Part shown: positions 6,525-14,314 of the stretch, one piece after another | Numbering within the stretch: the first letter of the stretch is position 1 | Layout: each line of letters begins with the position of its first letter | Source of the DNA: an uncultured Lactobacillus sp. | Lineage (GTDB): Bacteria; Bacillota; Bacilli; Lactobacillales; Lactobacillaceae | Assembly (NCBI GenBank): GCA_946482425.1 | Contig: CAMLRO010000022.1 | Span: forward strand, 1 to 18,732 | Reading direction: 5' to 3' | Length of the DNA: 18,732 nt | The notes under the pieces: model-generated | The model's database searches: none | What the model saw: only the letters and a program-made list of their open reading frames with translations | Told to the model about the DNA's origin: nothing | Translations under genes and position numbers: made by a program

Positions 6525-8294
6525 TTATTTAATGTATCCTACTTTATACCAGAGAACATGCCCATTATTATTTTCAGATGGTTTAAGGGAATAACCTGAA
6601 ATGTGGTCGTTGATTGCTCTAATTTTGTATGAGTTAACTGTTGGAATCATATAAGCTTTATCAAAAATATACTGTTGCCAGTCATGAAAAACTTTAACAC
6701 GGTATTTATGATCAAAAGCTTTTTGTGAATCCATTTCCTTAAGTAATTTAGTATTTTCTGGTGTCACGAAACGATCATAGTTGGCTGCGGTGCTGTCACC
6801 GTACATTCCATCCTGTGATGGCTCAGTGGACATATACCAACCGGTTTCAAACATATCGACTTGCGGATCATCTTTGTTAAGTTTGTCGTAAAATGAATTT
6901 GTTTCCGTCAATCGACCATTCAATAAATTAACATTTAGTCCTATTTTATGCCATTGCTGAAGATAATTTTGTATAATTGGACCTTGTGTTGGATCACCAG
7001 CTTTGGCCATAAATGTAATCTTTAAAGGTTTGCCGTTGGGTTGTACACGCCATTTGCCTTTCTTTTTATATCCGGCTTTATCAAGAATATCGTTGGCCTT
7101 TTTTAAATTATAGTCATAACCCTTAACATTTTTATTGAAGTAGTCACCAAATTGAGGTGGAATTAATGTGGTTATATGAAAAGTTAGCCCGTGGGTATAA
7201 TGTTTGGTAACTTCATCAACATTCATGGCATAACCAATTGCTTTGCGTAAAGATGTATTGTTCATTTTGCTATTATGATTCATAATGCTCTTATTGTGTT
7301 TGGCATCCCATTTACCTAATTTAAAGCCAATGAACCAGTATGAAAGAGGGATTTCTGCTATGAACTTAACTTTTTTAGTATGCTTCACTTCATCCCATTG
7401 GGAATTTACAACATTAACGACATCGAATTTATGACTCTTTATTGATTGCGATGATGAGTTAGGAGAAATCACCTGATAAATAATTTTATCCAGTTTGGGT
7501 TTACCGCGCCAATAATATTTGTTTGGCACCCAAACAGCTGATTGTCCACGAACTAATTTTTCTAACTTATAGGCTCCGAAATACAAAGGCTTTTTCCTAA
7601 TCTTATTAGATGACTGTAATTTGTTAAAAGGGACGTCTTTTAAGTAATGATAAGGAGCTGTATATTCTGAAAAATAGCCATTTCCACTATTGTACATCCC
7701 TGGTTTTAATTGTTTAAAGTGCAAAATGACTTTTCTGCCATTTTCACCATCAGGCATTTCAATGCCTGAAATAGACTTAGCTTTTCCTTCGTGATATTCT
7801 TTTAAGCCTTTAATAAGTTCAAACTGGCTGGAATATCTTTGAGAATCGGTGCCTTTATTAGATAATATTTCATAGGGATATTCTACATCCTTAGCTGTTA
7901 CCTGTTGACCATCAGACCACCTTACTCCCTTTTTAACCTCAATCGTAATAGTTTTATTCTTTTGATTGATTTTCAAAGTTGCAGGTCCTTTATTAGTGAA
8001 ACGGTAGTTATCATCTGTATCAAATAGGGATTCAGATCCAGGGGAGGAAAGGTCAGCATCAGTTGCAGTTACTTGTAATTGATCAGAAAAGATACCTGTA
8101 AAAGGTGTATCGGTCTGCAGTGCTACTCTCACTGTACCACCCCGTTTAATTGGCTTATCAGGCATTTTTGCAGGAAACTTGCTTGCTTCTTTTGCATTAT
8201 TTTCCTGATTATTGTTACTTTTACCACATGCCGTAAGAGTTAGGGTTGTGGCCGCCAAAATACCAATTGAGCTTAAAACATTTGCTTTTTTCAT
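6525..8294 (-). CDS. oppA: Oligopeptide ABC transporter substrate-binding lipoprotein (OppA-like), orphan
   Basis: This 589-residue lipoprotein is of the family-5 solute-binding protein type, which captures peptides outside the cell for an Opp permease. A signal peptide with a Lys-Lys start and hydrophobic core ends in the lipobox LTAC, making Cys23 the lipidated residue. A polar linker rich in Asn, Gln and Lys follows. The body carries family landmarks such as VRWSDGQQVTAKDVEYPYEIL near 125-145, LRKAIGYAMNVDEV in the middle and a Trp/Tyr-rich C-terminal lobe. No OppBCDF genes are adjacent, so it must use a permease encoded elsewhere. Several orphan paralogs are usual in lactobacilli, and the bound ligand could differ from peptides. 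AAGGGA sits 9 nt before ATG. The gene has its own upstream region and terminator, so it is probably monocistronic. Confidence 0.92.
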   Translation of the reverse strand: MKKANVLSSIGILAATTLTLTACGKSNNNQENNAKEASKFPAKMPDKPIKRGGTVRVALQTDTPFTGIFSDQLQVTATDADLSSPGSESLFDTDDNYRFTNKGPATLKINQKNKTITIEVKKGVRWSDGQQVTAKDVEYPYEILSNKGTDSQRYSSQFELIKGLKEYHEGKAKSISGIEMPDGENGRKVILHFKQLKPGMYNSGNGYFSEYTAPYHYLKDVPFNKLQSSNKIRKKPLYFGAYKLEKLVRGQSAVWVPNKYYWRGKPKLDKIIYQVISPNSSSQSIKSHKFDVVNVVNSQWDEVKHTKKVKFIAEIPLSYWFIGFKLGKWDAKHNKSIMNHNSKMNNTSLRKAIGYAMNVDEVTKHYTHGLTFHITTLIPPQFGDYFNKNVKGYDYNLKKANDILDKAGYKKKGKWRVQPNGKPLKITFMAKAGDPTQGPIIQNYLQQWHKIGLNVNLLNGRLTETNSFYDKLNKDDPQVDMFETGWYMSTEPSQDGMYGDSTAANYDRFVTPENTKLLKEMDSQKAFDHKYRVKVFHDWQQYIFDKAYMIPTVNSYKIRAINDHISGYSLKPSENNNGHVLWYKVGYIK

Positions 8295-8356
8295 GATTTT
8301 TCATCCCTTATGAGTACTAATTTATAATGATGTAACAATTTCAATAATATCATATT

Positions 8357-8395
8357 AAAGTTAAATTTTAAATATAATAAATAAAAATTAACTTT
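8357..8395. repeat. Imperfect inverted repeat in the oppA leader
   Basis: AAAGTTAAATTTT (8357-8369) and AAAAATTAACTTT (8383-8395) are complementary except for one base. The outer 8-bp AAAGTTAA/TTAACTTT is perfect and the spacer is 13 nt. It lies just downstream of the candidate oppA promoter. It could be an operator at the transcription start or a stem at the 5' end of the mRNA. The AT-rich context makes chance similarity possible. Confidence 0.45.
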
Positions 8396-8404
8396 TAGTA
8401 AATT

Positions 8405-8432
8405 ATTTTAATATATCTGTTTTTACTAACAA
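8405..8432 (-). promoter_or_regulatory. Candidate promoter for oppA
   Basis: Read on the minus strand, TTGTTA (8432-8427) and TAAAAT (8410-8405) are separated by 16 nt, a reasonable vegetative promoter. Transcription would begin near 8398, giving a leader of about 100 nt that contains the inverted repeat at 8357-8395. A TATAAA closer to the gene, near 8315-8325, is an alternative -10 but lacks a good -35. Confidence 0.4.
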
Positions 8433-8460
8433 AAGTGAATTAATTATGTAATTCAGATAC

Positions 8461-8490
8461 AAAAAAACCAAGTCATCTCTTGCTTGGTTT
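8461..8490 (-). terminator. Terminator after the lipid kinase gene
   Basis: On the minus strand AAACCAAG pairs with CTTGGTTT (8490-8483 with 8472-8465) across a 10-nt loop, and seven T residues follow (complement of 8467-8461). It is about 38 nt beyond the kinase stop and separates that unit from the oppA promoter. Confidence 0.85.
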
Positions 8491-8528
8491 GTTAAATTAT
8501 TATAATAAAAAAATTTTAATTCTTATGA

Positions 8529-9479
8529 TTAGCGTAAAAGGTTAAAGCTCGAGACAGAAAACTCAATATTAAAAAGGTTTGGCTTAATTTCCTCTCCGTC
8601 TACTTGAGCATATTCTTTTTTCATGGTAGTAACCTTAATTTTGTCAGCTTCAAAATAATGAAATTGTGGATCATTAACGTGTGAGCCATCTTTTAATAAG
8701 TTAATAAATAACTTTACCAGTTTGCCTAAACTAAATTTTTCTACTACGACAGTGTCAATTTTGTGACTATCAATTTTGGCACTGGGCAAGAGGGGAAGGC
8801 CACCACCTAAAAACGGGTGATTAGTTGTAGTAACCATAAAAGCATCATCAAAGTAGATTTTTTGACCATTTCGTTCAATTTCAACTCCGAAAGTATCTTG
8901 TTTAGTCACACTCGCCACAACGTTAAGGCCATAAATAAATTTTCCCTCGCTAAGATGGTTTAATAGCTTTTTAAGCTTGGAAATATTGCTATTATGGTTA
9001 ACAAAAGCATCAAAACCAACCCCAAAACTATTAGCAAAATAATATTTTTGTTCAGCTGTTATTTTGGGTAGGGTAAATGAGCCACAGTCTATCTCATCTG
9101 GCTCAAAATTTTCCTTAAAGTGATCTAGTAATACTTTAGGATCAGAGGTCAGATCAGCGGCACGGGCAAAATCATTGCCAGTGCCTGCTGGTAAGTATGC
9201 AATAGGAGTACTAGGATTTTCCGAGCGTTTAATCCCATTTAACACTTCATTTAGTGAGCCATCGCCACCAATCACTAATAAAATTTCATTTGGCAAATGG
9301 TGTTGATTGCCATAATGTTGGGCGAGACGAATGGCTTCACCAGCATAATTACTTTTTTGCAGGTCAAAGTTAATATTTTGGTTGATTAACAAAGAAGTTG
9401 TCTGCTCAAGCACTTTTTTAGCACGACCGTTACCAGCTACTTCATTGACTAAAAGATGTATTTTTAATTTATTATCCAT
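8529..9479 (-). CDS. Diacylglycerol kinase family lipid kinase (DgkB/YegS-like)
   Basis: This 316-residue protein has the DAGK catalytic domain. HLLVNEVAGNGRAKK (8-22) is the N-terminal family motif, IGGDGSLNEVLNG (70-82) is the nucleotide-binding GGDG loop, and PAGTGNDFARA (97-107) follows. QVDGE (292-296) is the conserved motif near the C-terminus. Members phosphorylate diacylglycerol or related lipids at the membrane, and in Gram-positives DgkB recycles diacylglycerol from lipoteichoic acid synthesis. That role is inferred from the family. The gene follows rnjA by 45 nt, and a terminator-like hairpin fills much of that gap. I see no convincing Shine-Dalgarno sequence before the ATG, only GAATGA, which is unusual in this window. 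Expression is probably by read-through from rnjA. Confidence 0.9.
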   Translation of the reverse strand: MDNKLKIHLLVNEVAGNGRAKKVLEQTTSLLINQNINFDLQKSNYAGEAIRLAQHYGNQHHLPNEILLVIGGDGSLNEVLNGIKRSENPSTPIAYLPAGTGNDFARAADLTSDPKVLLDHFKENFEPDEIDCGSFTLPKITAEQKYYFANSFGVGFDAFVNHNSNISKLKKLLNHLSEGKFIYGLNVVASVTKQDTFGVEIERNGQKIYFDDAFMVTTTNHPFLGGGLPLLPSAKIDSHKIDTVVVEKFSLGKLVKLFINLLKDGSHVNDPQFHYFEADKIKVTTMKKEYAQVDGEEIKPNLFNIEFSVSSFNLLR

Positions 9480-9498
9480 ATAATTTCATTCGTTACAT

Positions 9499-9523
9499 AA
9501 AAAGCCCCTCAAAACGGGCTTTT
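9499..9523 (-). terminator. Terminator-like hairpin between rnjA and the lipid kinase gene
   Basis: On the minus strand AAAAGCCC (9523-9516) pairs with GGGCTTTT (9507-9500) across an 8-nt loop, followed by only five T residues. It begins 1 nt after the rnjA stop and ends 19 nt before the kinase start, leaving no room for a promoter in between. It may be a partial terminator or an mRNA-processing or stabilising stem. Confidence 0.7.
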
Positions 9524-9524
9524 A

Positions 9525-11204
9525 CTATTTTTTTTCAACTAACATTGGTAAGATCATTGGCCGTCTCTTGGTTTTTGAATATAAAAAGTCTGAAAGATTA
9601 TCAACTATTGCATGACGGATCACACTATCTTTAGGATGATCTACCTTGTCCATCTCAGATTTGATAATGTGATAAATATGCTTTTGGGCCTGATTAATTA
9701 ATTCGGTTGATTCACGCATATAGACAAATCCACGACTTAAAACATCTGGACCAGCCAAAACCCGTTTATGTTTGTAATCAACCGTTGCCACTACAACCAC
9801 TAATCCATCTTCAGACAAGACTTGACGGTCATGAACCACAACATTGCCAACATCAGCTGTACCTGAAGTATCAACATAGACATCACCCGCAGGAATATGT
9901 CCGGCTATTCTTGATCCTTCAGGACCAAAACAAACTACTTCACCGTTTTCAAGGACAAAAGTATTTTCTGCAGGGACGCCTGCTGCTTGTGCTAATTCAG
10001 TATGAATGACTTGCATGCGGTATTCACCGTGAACAGGGATCATGTACTTCGGCTTGGTCAAACGAACCATCATTTTAAGTTCTTCCTGACCGCCATGTCC
10101 AGAAGTATGAACGTTGTTTATTCTGCCATGAACAACATTTGCGCCGCCTTCCATTAACTTGTTGATTAAGTGGTTAACGCTTAATGTATTTCCAGGAATT
10201 GGGTTCGATGAAAAAATTACTGTGTCGCCTGGTTGTAAACTAATTTGCCGGTGTGTTCCGTTGGCAATGCGAGAAAGGGCGGCTAAAGGTTCACCTTGAG
10301 AACCGGTACATAAAATCATTACTTGTTCTGCTGGTGTATGGTTAATTTCATTAGCATCTACAATCAAACCATCAGGAACATTGAGATAACCTAAATCAAT
10401 CCCGTTTTGCACACCATTTTCCATACTACGACCAAAAATAGCAACTTTTCTTCCAGTGTCAATAGCTGCTTCAATGGCAGTTGAAACACGGTACAAGTTA
10501 GATGCAAAAGTGGCAAAAATTATTCTTCCGTGTATTCCGGTAATAATGTCGTGTAAAGATTTAGCAACGAACCGTTCGGATTTAGTAAACTGGCTGACTT
10601 CAGCATTGGTTGAATCAGATAGTAGTGCTAAAACGCCATCGTTGCCCAATTTTGCTATTCTCTGGAAGTTTGGAGCTGGTTGATTCATAACCGGAGTTAA
10701 ATCGAATTTAAAATCACCAGTGAAAACGACTGCACCTAGTGGTGTATGAACAGCTATACCCAATGTATCAGGAATAGAGTGAGTGGTTCTGAAAAAGGTA
10801 ACCGTCAATTTCTTAAATTTCAGTACAGTATCTTCATGTTCTTCATGAAGCTCAGTCGTTCTTAAAATACCATGCTCTTCAAGCTTACCTTTAATTAAAG
10901 CTAAAGCAAATGGGGTGGCGTAAACTGGAATTTCAGGGATCTTTTCTAGTAAGAAGGGGATCCCGCCAATGTGGTCTTCGTGTCCGTGACTAACAACTAA
11001 AGCTTTAATTTTTTTGCGGTTTTTTATTAAATAAGAATAATCTGAAATCACATAATTAATACCAAGAAGATCATCTTCAGGAAATTTAATACCACAATCC
11101 ATAATGATGATTTCATCTTGGTATTGTACACAGTACATATTTTTGCCAATTTCGTGCAACCCCCCGATTGCAACTACAGCAACTTCATTATTTTTAATAC
11201 GCAC
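9525..11204 (-). CDS. rnjA: Ribonuclease J1
   Basis: This 559-residue enzyme of the metallo-beta-lactamase/beta-CASP family is the main 5'-3' exoribonuclease and endoribonuclease of Firmicutes mRNA decay and rRNA maturation. The two-metal site is built from SHGHEDHIGG (72-81), which supplies His73, His75, Asp77 and His78. Downstream are the histidine in THSIPDTLG and the aspartate in GDFKFDLTP. HTSGHGGQEELKMMV belongs to the beta-CASP/metal region. The length matches B. subtilis RNase J1 (about 555). The start is GTG at 11204, five bases after the rpoY stop, with only AAGAAG as a weak binding site inside the rpoY end, so translation is probably coupled. The product start MRIKNNEVAVVAIGGLHEIG fits the family. 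Confidence 0.97.
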   Translation of the reverse strand: MRIKNNEVAVVAIGGLHEIGKNMYCVQYQDEIIIMDCGIKFPEDDLLGINYVISDYSYLIKNRKKIKALVVSHGHEDHIGGIPFLLEKIPEIPVYATPFALALIKGKLEEHGILRTTELHEEHEDTVLKFKKLTVTFFRTTHSIPDTLGIAVHTPLGAVVFTGDFKFDLTPVMNQPAPNFQRIAKLGNDGVLALLSDSTNAEVSQFTKSERFVAKSLHDIITGIHGRIIFATFASNLYRVSTAIEAAIDTGRKVAIFGRSMENGVQNGIDLGYLNVPDGLIVDANEINHTPAEQVMILCTGSQGEPLAALSRIANGTHRQISLQPGDTVIFSSNPIPGNTLSVNHLINKLMEGGANVVHGRINNVHTSGHGGQEELKMMVRLTKPKYMIPVHGEYRMQVIHTELAQAAGVPAENTFVLENGEVVCFGPEGSRIAGHIPAGDVYVDTSGTADVGNVVVHDRQVLSEDGLVVVVATVDYKHKRVLAGPDVLSRGFVYMRESTELINQAQKHIYHIIKSEMDKVDHPKDSVIRHAIVDNLSDFLYSKTKRRPMILPMLVEKK

Positions 11205-11209
11205 AGAGA

Positions 11210-11434
11210 CTACTTCTTACTCTCAAAAGTGGTTAATTTAAAATCGGCATGCTCTTTTTCGTAAGTTAGCGAATTGCCAGCCAATTCTTGGATGAGTTCA
11301 ATATTATAGGGGGTATTTTCCTCAACCATTGTTCTTGCGGCCACCATGTTGTCGGCCTCAAGGTAAAGAGTTCGGGTTGTTTCCCGTCTAGGGTTGACAA
11401 CCTTGTCTTTTTGATACAAAACTTTGTAGATCAT
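11210..11434 (-). CDS. rpoY: DNA-directed RNA polymerase epsilon subunit (RpoY, DUF1447)
   Basis: This 74-residue protein begins [20 protein letters not shown] and contains [20 protein letters not shown] and [20 protein letters not shown], the recognisable pattern of the small epsilon subunit of Firmicutes RNA polymerase. It binds core enzyme, but its physiological role is only partly understood. It lies directly before rnjA, the same pairing as in B. subtilis (ykzG-ykqC). TAAGGAG sits 9 nt before ATG, and an extended -10 promoter lies about 75 nt upstream. The pair therefore forms its own transcription unit, separated from def by a terminator. Confidence 0.95.
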   Translation of the reverse strand: MIYKVLYQKDKVVNPRRETTRTLYLEADNMVAARTMVEENTPYNIELIQELAGNSLTYEKEHADFKLTTFESKK

Positions 11435-11508
11435 ATTTGTATTCTCCTTATTCAGTTAATAAAACGTTCTAATTTTGGACAGCATTAAAGCTTCCAATAG
11501 CTAGTAAA

Positions 11509-11517
11509 ATTCTACCA
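11509..11517 (-). promoter_or_regulatory. Extended -10 promoter for rpoY–rnjA
   Basis: On the minus strand TGGTAGAAT matches TGn-TATAAT with one mismatch. No good -35 is present, as is usual for extended -10 promoters. Transcription would start near 11502, giving a leader of about 68 nt that ends in the strong TAAGGAG binding site. It sits between the def terminator and rpoY, where a promoter is expected. Confidence 0.5.
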
Positions 11518-11561
11518 TACATGCAAAAACAAGTATAGAATCAAGTTTTGCCAGCTTTATT

Positions 11562-11593
11562 AAAAAAACCGTCAAAGCAATAAAATGACGGCT
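11562..11593 (-). terminator. Terminator after def
   Basis: On the minus strand CCGTCA (11574-11569 on the plus strand reads the same) pairs with TGACGG (11586-11591), extended by a G-T and an A-T pair. The loop is about 11 nt, and a run of seven T residues follows (complement of 11568-11562). It lies about 20 nt beyond the def stop. Confidence 0.85.
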
Positions 11594-11612
11594 AAAAATC
11601 TTTTTACTAAAA

Positions 11613-12167
11613 TTAATAAATTATTACTGTATCTTCATCTAATTTAAATGGGTTCTGCTTATTGATACGATCATAAAAAAGATGTCCCCGTAAGTGTTCG
11701 ATTTCATGGGATGCAACAATAGCTGGGTAGTCTTTTAAGCGAATGGTCTTTTCTTCACCGGAGACAGTATAGTAATGAATTTTTAATTTGTCAGGTCGTG
11801 GCACATAACCATCAATTACTTTATCAACACTCAGGCATCCTTCACCTTCACTTAAGCAAGCTTGCTTGACTGATTCAGATAAAATTTCAGGATTAACAAT
11901 AGTTTCCTTAAAAACAATATCACCTTTGTCATTTGGAACCAGTAATGAGGCCATTTGAACGCTTTCACCAACCTGTGGTGCGGCCAAACCAACTCCGGCA
12001 CGCAATTGGTGCTTTTCTGCAATTTTAGGATCTTGCGAGTTAACTAGATATTCCATCATTTCTTTTGCCAAATTTTGATAATGTTCGTTTAAAGGAAAAG
12101 TCAATGGTTTAGCTACTTTGCGCAATACTGGGTTACCGTCACGGGTAATATCTTTCATTAAAATCAA
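11613..12167 (-). CDS. def: Peptide deformylase
   Basis: This 184-residue metalloenzyme removes the formyl group from the N-terminal methionine of new proteins. All three motifs are present: [10 protein letters not shown] (58-67), EGCLS (109-113) with metal ligand Cys111, and HEIEH (154-158) with ligands His154 and His158 and catalytic Glu155. The final motif has Glu in place of the commoner Asp. The length and the insertion between motifs fit the Gram-positive type 2 class. I chose TTG 12167, giving [11 protein letters not shown], because AAAGAGTG lies 7-9 nt upstream of it. ATG 12158 would be about 18 nt from that site, and related type 2 enzymes also start three residues before MKDI. It stands alone, divergent from typA. 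Confidence 0.95.
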   Translation of the reverse strand: MILMKDITRDGNPVLRKVAKPLTFPLNEHYQNLAKEMMEYLVNSQDPKIAEKHQLRAGVGLAAPQVGESVQMASLLVPNDKGDIVFKETIVNPEILSESVKQACLSEGEGCLSVDKVIDGYVPRPDKLKIHYYTVSGEEKTIRLKDYPAIVASHEIEHLRGHLFYDRINKQNPFKLDEDTVIIY

Positions 12168-12242
12168 TTACATTCACTCTTTCATAAAAGTTTATAGTTA
12201 TATTTGTAACATAAAATAAACTAATTTGTCTGCTTTTTATTC

Positions 12243-12248
12243 TATACT
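12243..12248 (+). promoter_or_regulatory. Candidate -10 of the typA leader promoter
   Basis: TATACT matches the -10 consensus at five of six positions and would start transcription near 12255, about 13 nt before the ribosome binding site of the leader ORF. No good -35 is visible at 16-18 nt. TTGTCT (12226-12231) is too close for this hexamer but would fit a weaker TAAATT at 12248-12253. The 12168-12279 stretch must hold the divergent def and typA promoters. Confidence 0.35.
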
Positions 12249-12279
12249 AAATTTTTAATTTGAAAAAGAGGGATAAACG

Positions 12280-12378
12280 TTGACCCTTAAACAGTTAGGT
12301 GGTAAAATCAATGAGCGTAAATATACAGATATGAAACACTTCGATCAGCATGTTTTTGACGTGCCGCCGAAACTGTGA
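12280..12378 (+). CDS. 32-residue leader ORF upstream of typA
   Basis: A TTG start preceded at 7 nt by AGAGGG opens 32 codons running into a TGA. The product begins MTLKQLGGKINERKY and ends HVFDVPPKL. I do not recognise it as a family, and it has no membrane segment or signal. It is of low complexity neither in bases nor residues, which favours real coding. The stop lies inside the 5' arm of the terminator at 12370-12396, and the two consecutive CCG proline codons (12364-12369) lie just before that arm. Consecutive prolines slow ribosomes in general. This suggests a regulatory leader peptide for typA. It could equally be an independent small protein. Confidence 0.55.
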   Translation: MTLKQLGGKINERKYTDMKHFDQHVFDVPPKL

Positions 12379-12396
12379 CCACGTCACAGTTTTTTT
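12357..12396 (+). promoter_or_regulatory. Attenuator-like terminator with competing pairing, upstream of typA
   Basis: AAACTGTGAC (12370-12379) pairs perfectly with GTCACAGTTT (12383-12392) around a CAC loop, and the T run extends to 12396, forming a strong intrinsic terminator. TGACGTG (12357-12363) can instead pair perfectly with CACGTCA (12380-12386), which takes up the loop and part of the 3' arm. The two folds are mutually exclusive. Only 25 nt separate the T run from the typA start and these contain its AGGAGG site, so no promoter fits between them. Confidence 0.65.
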
Positions 12397-12421
12397 ATTG
12401 AGGAGTGGAGGAGGAATACTT

Positions 12422-14263
12422 TTGTCAGAAAAAAGAAGAAACGATATTAGAAATATAGCTATCATAGCGCACGTTGACCATGGTAAAACTACTTTGGTTA
12501 ACCAATTGTTGAAACAATCCGACACTCTCCCTGAACATATGTCTTTGGAAGATCGTGCGATGGATTCAAATGATATTGAGCGTGAACGTGGTATAACTAT
12601 TTTATCTAAAAACACTGCGGTTAAATATGGTGATACAACCATTAATATTCTGGATACTCCAGGACATGCCGATTTCGGTGGCGAAGTTGAAAGAATCATG
12701 CATATGGTCGACGGTGCTTTATTATTGGTTGATGCTTATGAAGGCACTATGCCACAAACTCGTTTCGTACTTAAAAAGGCATTAGAAGCAGGAGTTAAGC
12801 CAATTGTCGTTATCAACAAGATTGACCGTCCTGGTGCTCGTCCTAAAGAAGTTCTTGACGAAGTGCTGGAATTATTTATTGAATTAGGAGCAAACGATGA
12901 GCAGCTTGACTTCCCAGTAGTTTATGCATCTGCTTTAAATGGTACCTCCTCTTATGATCCTGATCCGTCAAAGCAGGAAGAAACTATGAACCCTATTTTT
13001 GACACGATTATTAAATCAATTCCTGCACCAATTGATAATTCGGATGAGCCTTTGCAATTCCAAATTACGATGCTTGACTGGGATGACTATGTTGGCCGTA
13101 TAGGTGTTGGTCGTATTTATCGCGGGCGAGTTAAAGTTGGCGATAATATCACTGTTATGAAACGTGACGGATCTACCCAAAACTTTAGAGTTACCAAACT
13201 GTTCGGTTTCTTTGGCTTAAAGCGTAACGAGATTACGGAAGCTAAAGCAGGCGATATCATTGCCATTAGTGGGATTAATGATATTTTTGTTGGTGAAACT
13301 ATTGCTTCAGCTGAAAATCCTGAAGCTTTGCCTCTCCTTAAGATTGATCCACCTACACTGCAAATGGATTTTGTCGCTAACGATTCACCTTTTGCTGGTC
13401 GCGAAGGTGATAAAGTAACACCAAAGAAGTTGGAAGATCGCTTAATTAAGCAAACCAGAACCGATGTTTCATTGAAAGTTGATCCAACCGACCAATTAAA
13501 TGCTTGGACAGTTTCAGGTCGTGGTGAGCTTCACCTTTCAATTTTGGTTGAAGAAATGCGGCGTGAAGGTTTTGAACTGCAATTATCAAGACCAAAAGTT
13601 ATCTACCGTGAAATTGATGGTAAAATGTGTGAACCATTTGAAGCTGTTCAAGTGGATACTCCTGATGAATATGTTGGTTCTGTCATCGATTCACTTTCTC
13701 AGAGAAAAGGCGAAATGAAGAACATGGCATCTACCGGTAACAATCAAACTCGGCTTGACTTCCTAGTTCCTTCTCGTGGCTTAATTGGCTATAACAATGA
13801 ATTTATGTCCCAAACTGGTGGCTACGGCATTATGAATCATAGTTTTGATTCATATAAGCCCGTTGTTAAGAACTGGGAACCGGGAAGGCAAAATGGTGCT
13901 TTAGTTTCCATTAGCCAGGGTAAATCAACCACATATTCTTTGCAAACAGTTGAGCAACGTGGTGAATTGTTTATTGGTGCTGGAGTCGAAGTTTATGAAG
14001 GAATGATTGTCGGTCAATCCTCTCGTGACCGTGATATCGCAGTTAATGTTATCAAAGGTAAAAACCTGACTAATACTCGTGCTGCTGGGAAAGATCACGC
14101 TGCTGCAATTAGAACTCCTAAGACTTTAACTCTTGAAGAAGCTATTGAATTCTTAAATGATGATGAATATTGTGAAGTAACTCCTGATTCAATCAGATTA
14201 AGAAAGAAAATTCTGAACACTTCTGAGAGACAAAAAGCCGATAAAAGACGTAATAAGAAATAA
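12422..14263 (+). CDS. typA: Ribosome-associated GTPase TypA/BipA
   Basis: This 613-residue translational GTPase binds the ribosome and helps large-subunit assembly, especially at low temperature and under stress. The G domain shows AHVDHGKTT (16-24), [17 protein letters not shown] and [10 protein letters not shown]. The EF-G-like domains and the BipA-specific C-terminal domain follow, ending in a Lys/Arg-rich tail. The length agrees with the family. I chose TTG 12422, giving [24 protein letters not shown], because AGGAGG (12409-12414) lies 7 nt upstream. An in-frame ATG at 12350 would add 24 residues read across the terminator hairpin and does not resemble the family. A leader ORF and terminator precede the gene, and a terminator follows. 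Confidence 0.97.
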   Translation: MSEKRRNDIRNIAIIAHVDHGKTTLVNQLLKQSDTLPEHMSLEDRAMDSNDIERERGITILSKNTAVKYGDTTINILDTPGHADFGGEVERIMHMVDGALLLVDAYEGTMPQTRFVLKKALEAGVKPIVVINKIDRPGARPKEVLDEVLELFIELGANDEQLDFPVVYASALNGTSSYDPDPSKQEETMNPIFDTIIKSIPAPIDNSDEPLQFQITMLDWDDYVGRIGVGRIYRGRVKVGDNITVMKRDGSTQNFRVTKLFGFFGLKRNEITEAKAGDIIAISGINDIFVGETIASAENPEALPLLKIDPPTLQMDFVANDSPFAGREGDKVTPKKLEDRLIKQTRTDVSLKVDPTDQLNAWTVSGRGELHLSILVEEMRREGFELQLSRPKVIYREIDGKMCEPFEAVQVDTPDEYVGSVIDSLSQRKGEMKNMASTGNNQTRLDFLVPSRGLIGYNNEFMSQTGGYGIMNHSFDSYKPVVKNWEPGRQNGALVSISQGKSTTYSLQTVEQRGELFIGAGVEVYEGMIVGQSSRDRDIAVNVIKGKNLTNTRAAGKDHAAAIRTPKTLTLEEAIEFLNDDEYCEVTPDSIRLRKKILNTSERQKADKRRNKK

Positions 14264-14277
14264 ATAAATTTTTTAAG

Positions 14278-14310
14278 AAGGGCACTCACTGATGAAGTGG
14301 TGCTCTTTTT
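14278..14310 (+). terminator. Terminator after typA
   Basis: AAGGGCACTCACT (14278-14290) pairs with AGTGGTGCTCTT (from 14296) over about 12-13 positions including two G-T pairs, around GATGA, and is followed by a T run ending at 14310. It lies 14 nt after the typA stop and separates typA from the ftsW promoter. Confidence 0.85.
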
Positions 14311-14314
14311 GTTT

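Noticed and set aside
10456..10683. Open frame of 75 codons opposite rnjA
   Set aside because: It lies wholly on the complementary strand of a well-conserved gene, with no binding site or recognisable domain. It is a shadow of rnjA codon use.
12350..12421. N-terminal extension of TypA by 24 residues from ATG 12350
   Set aside because: It reads through the terminator hairpin, has no binding site and does not resemble the TypA N-terminus. TTG 12422 has AGGAGG at 7 nt and gives the usual length.
12295..12699. Open frame of 134 codons opposite the leader and the start of typA
   Set aside because: It covers the antisense of conserved GTPase motifs and the terminator and has no family resemblance.
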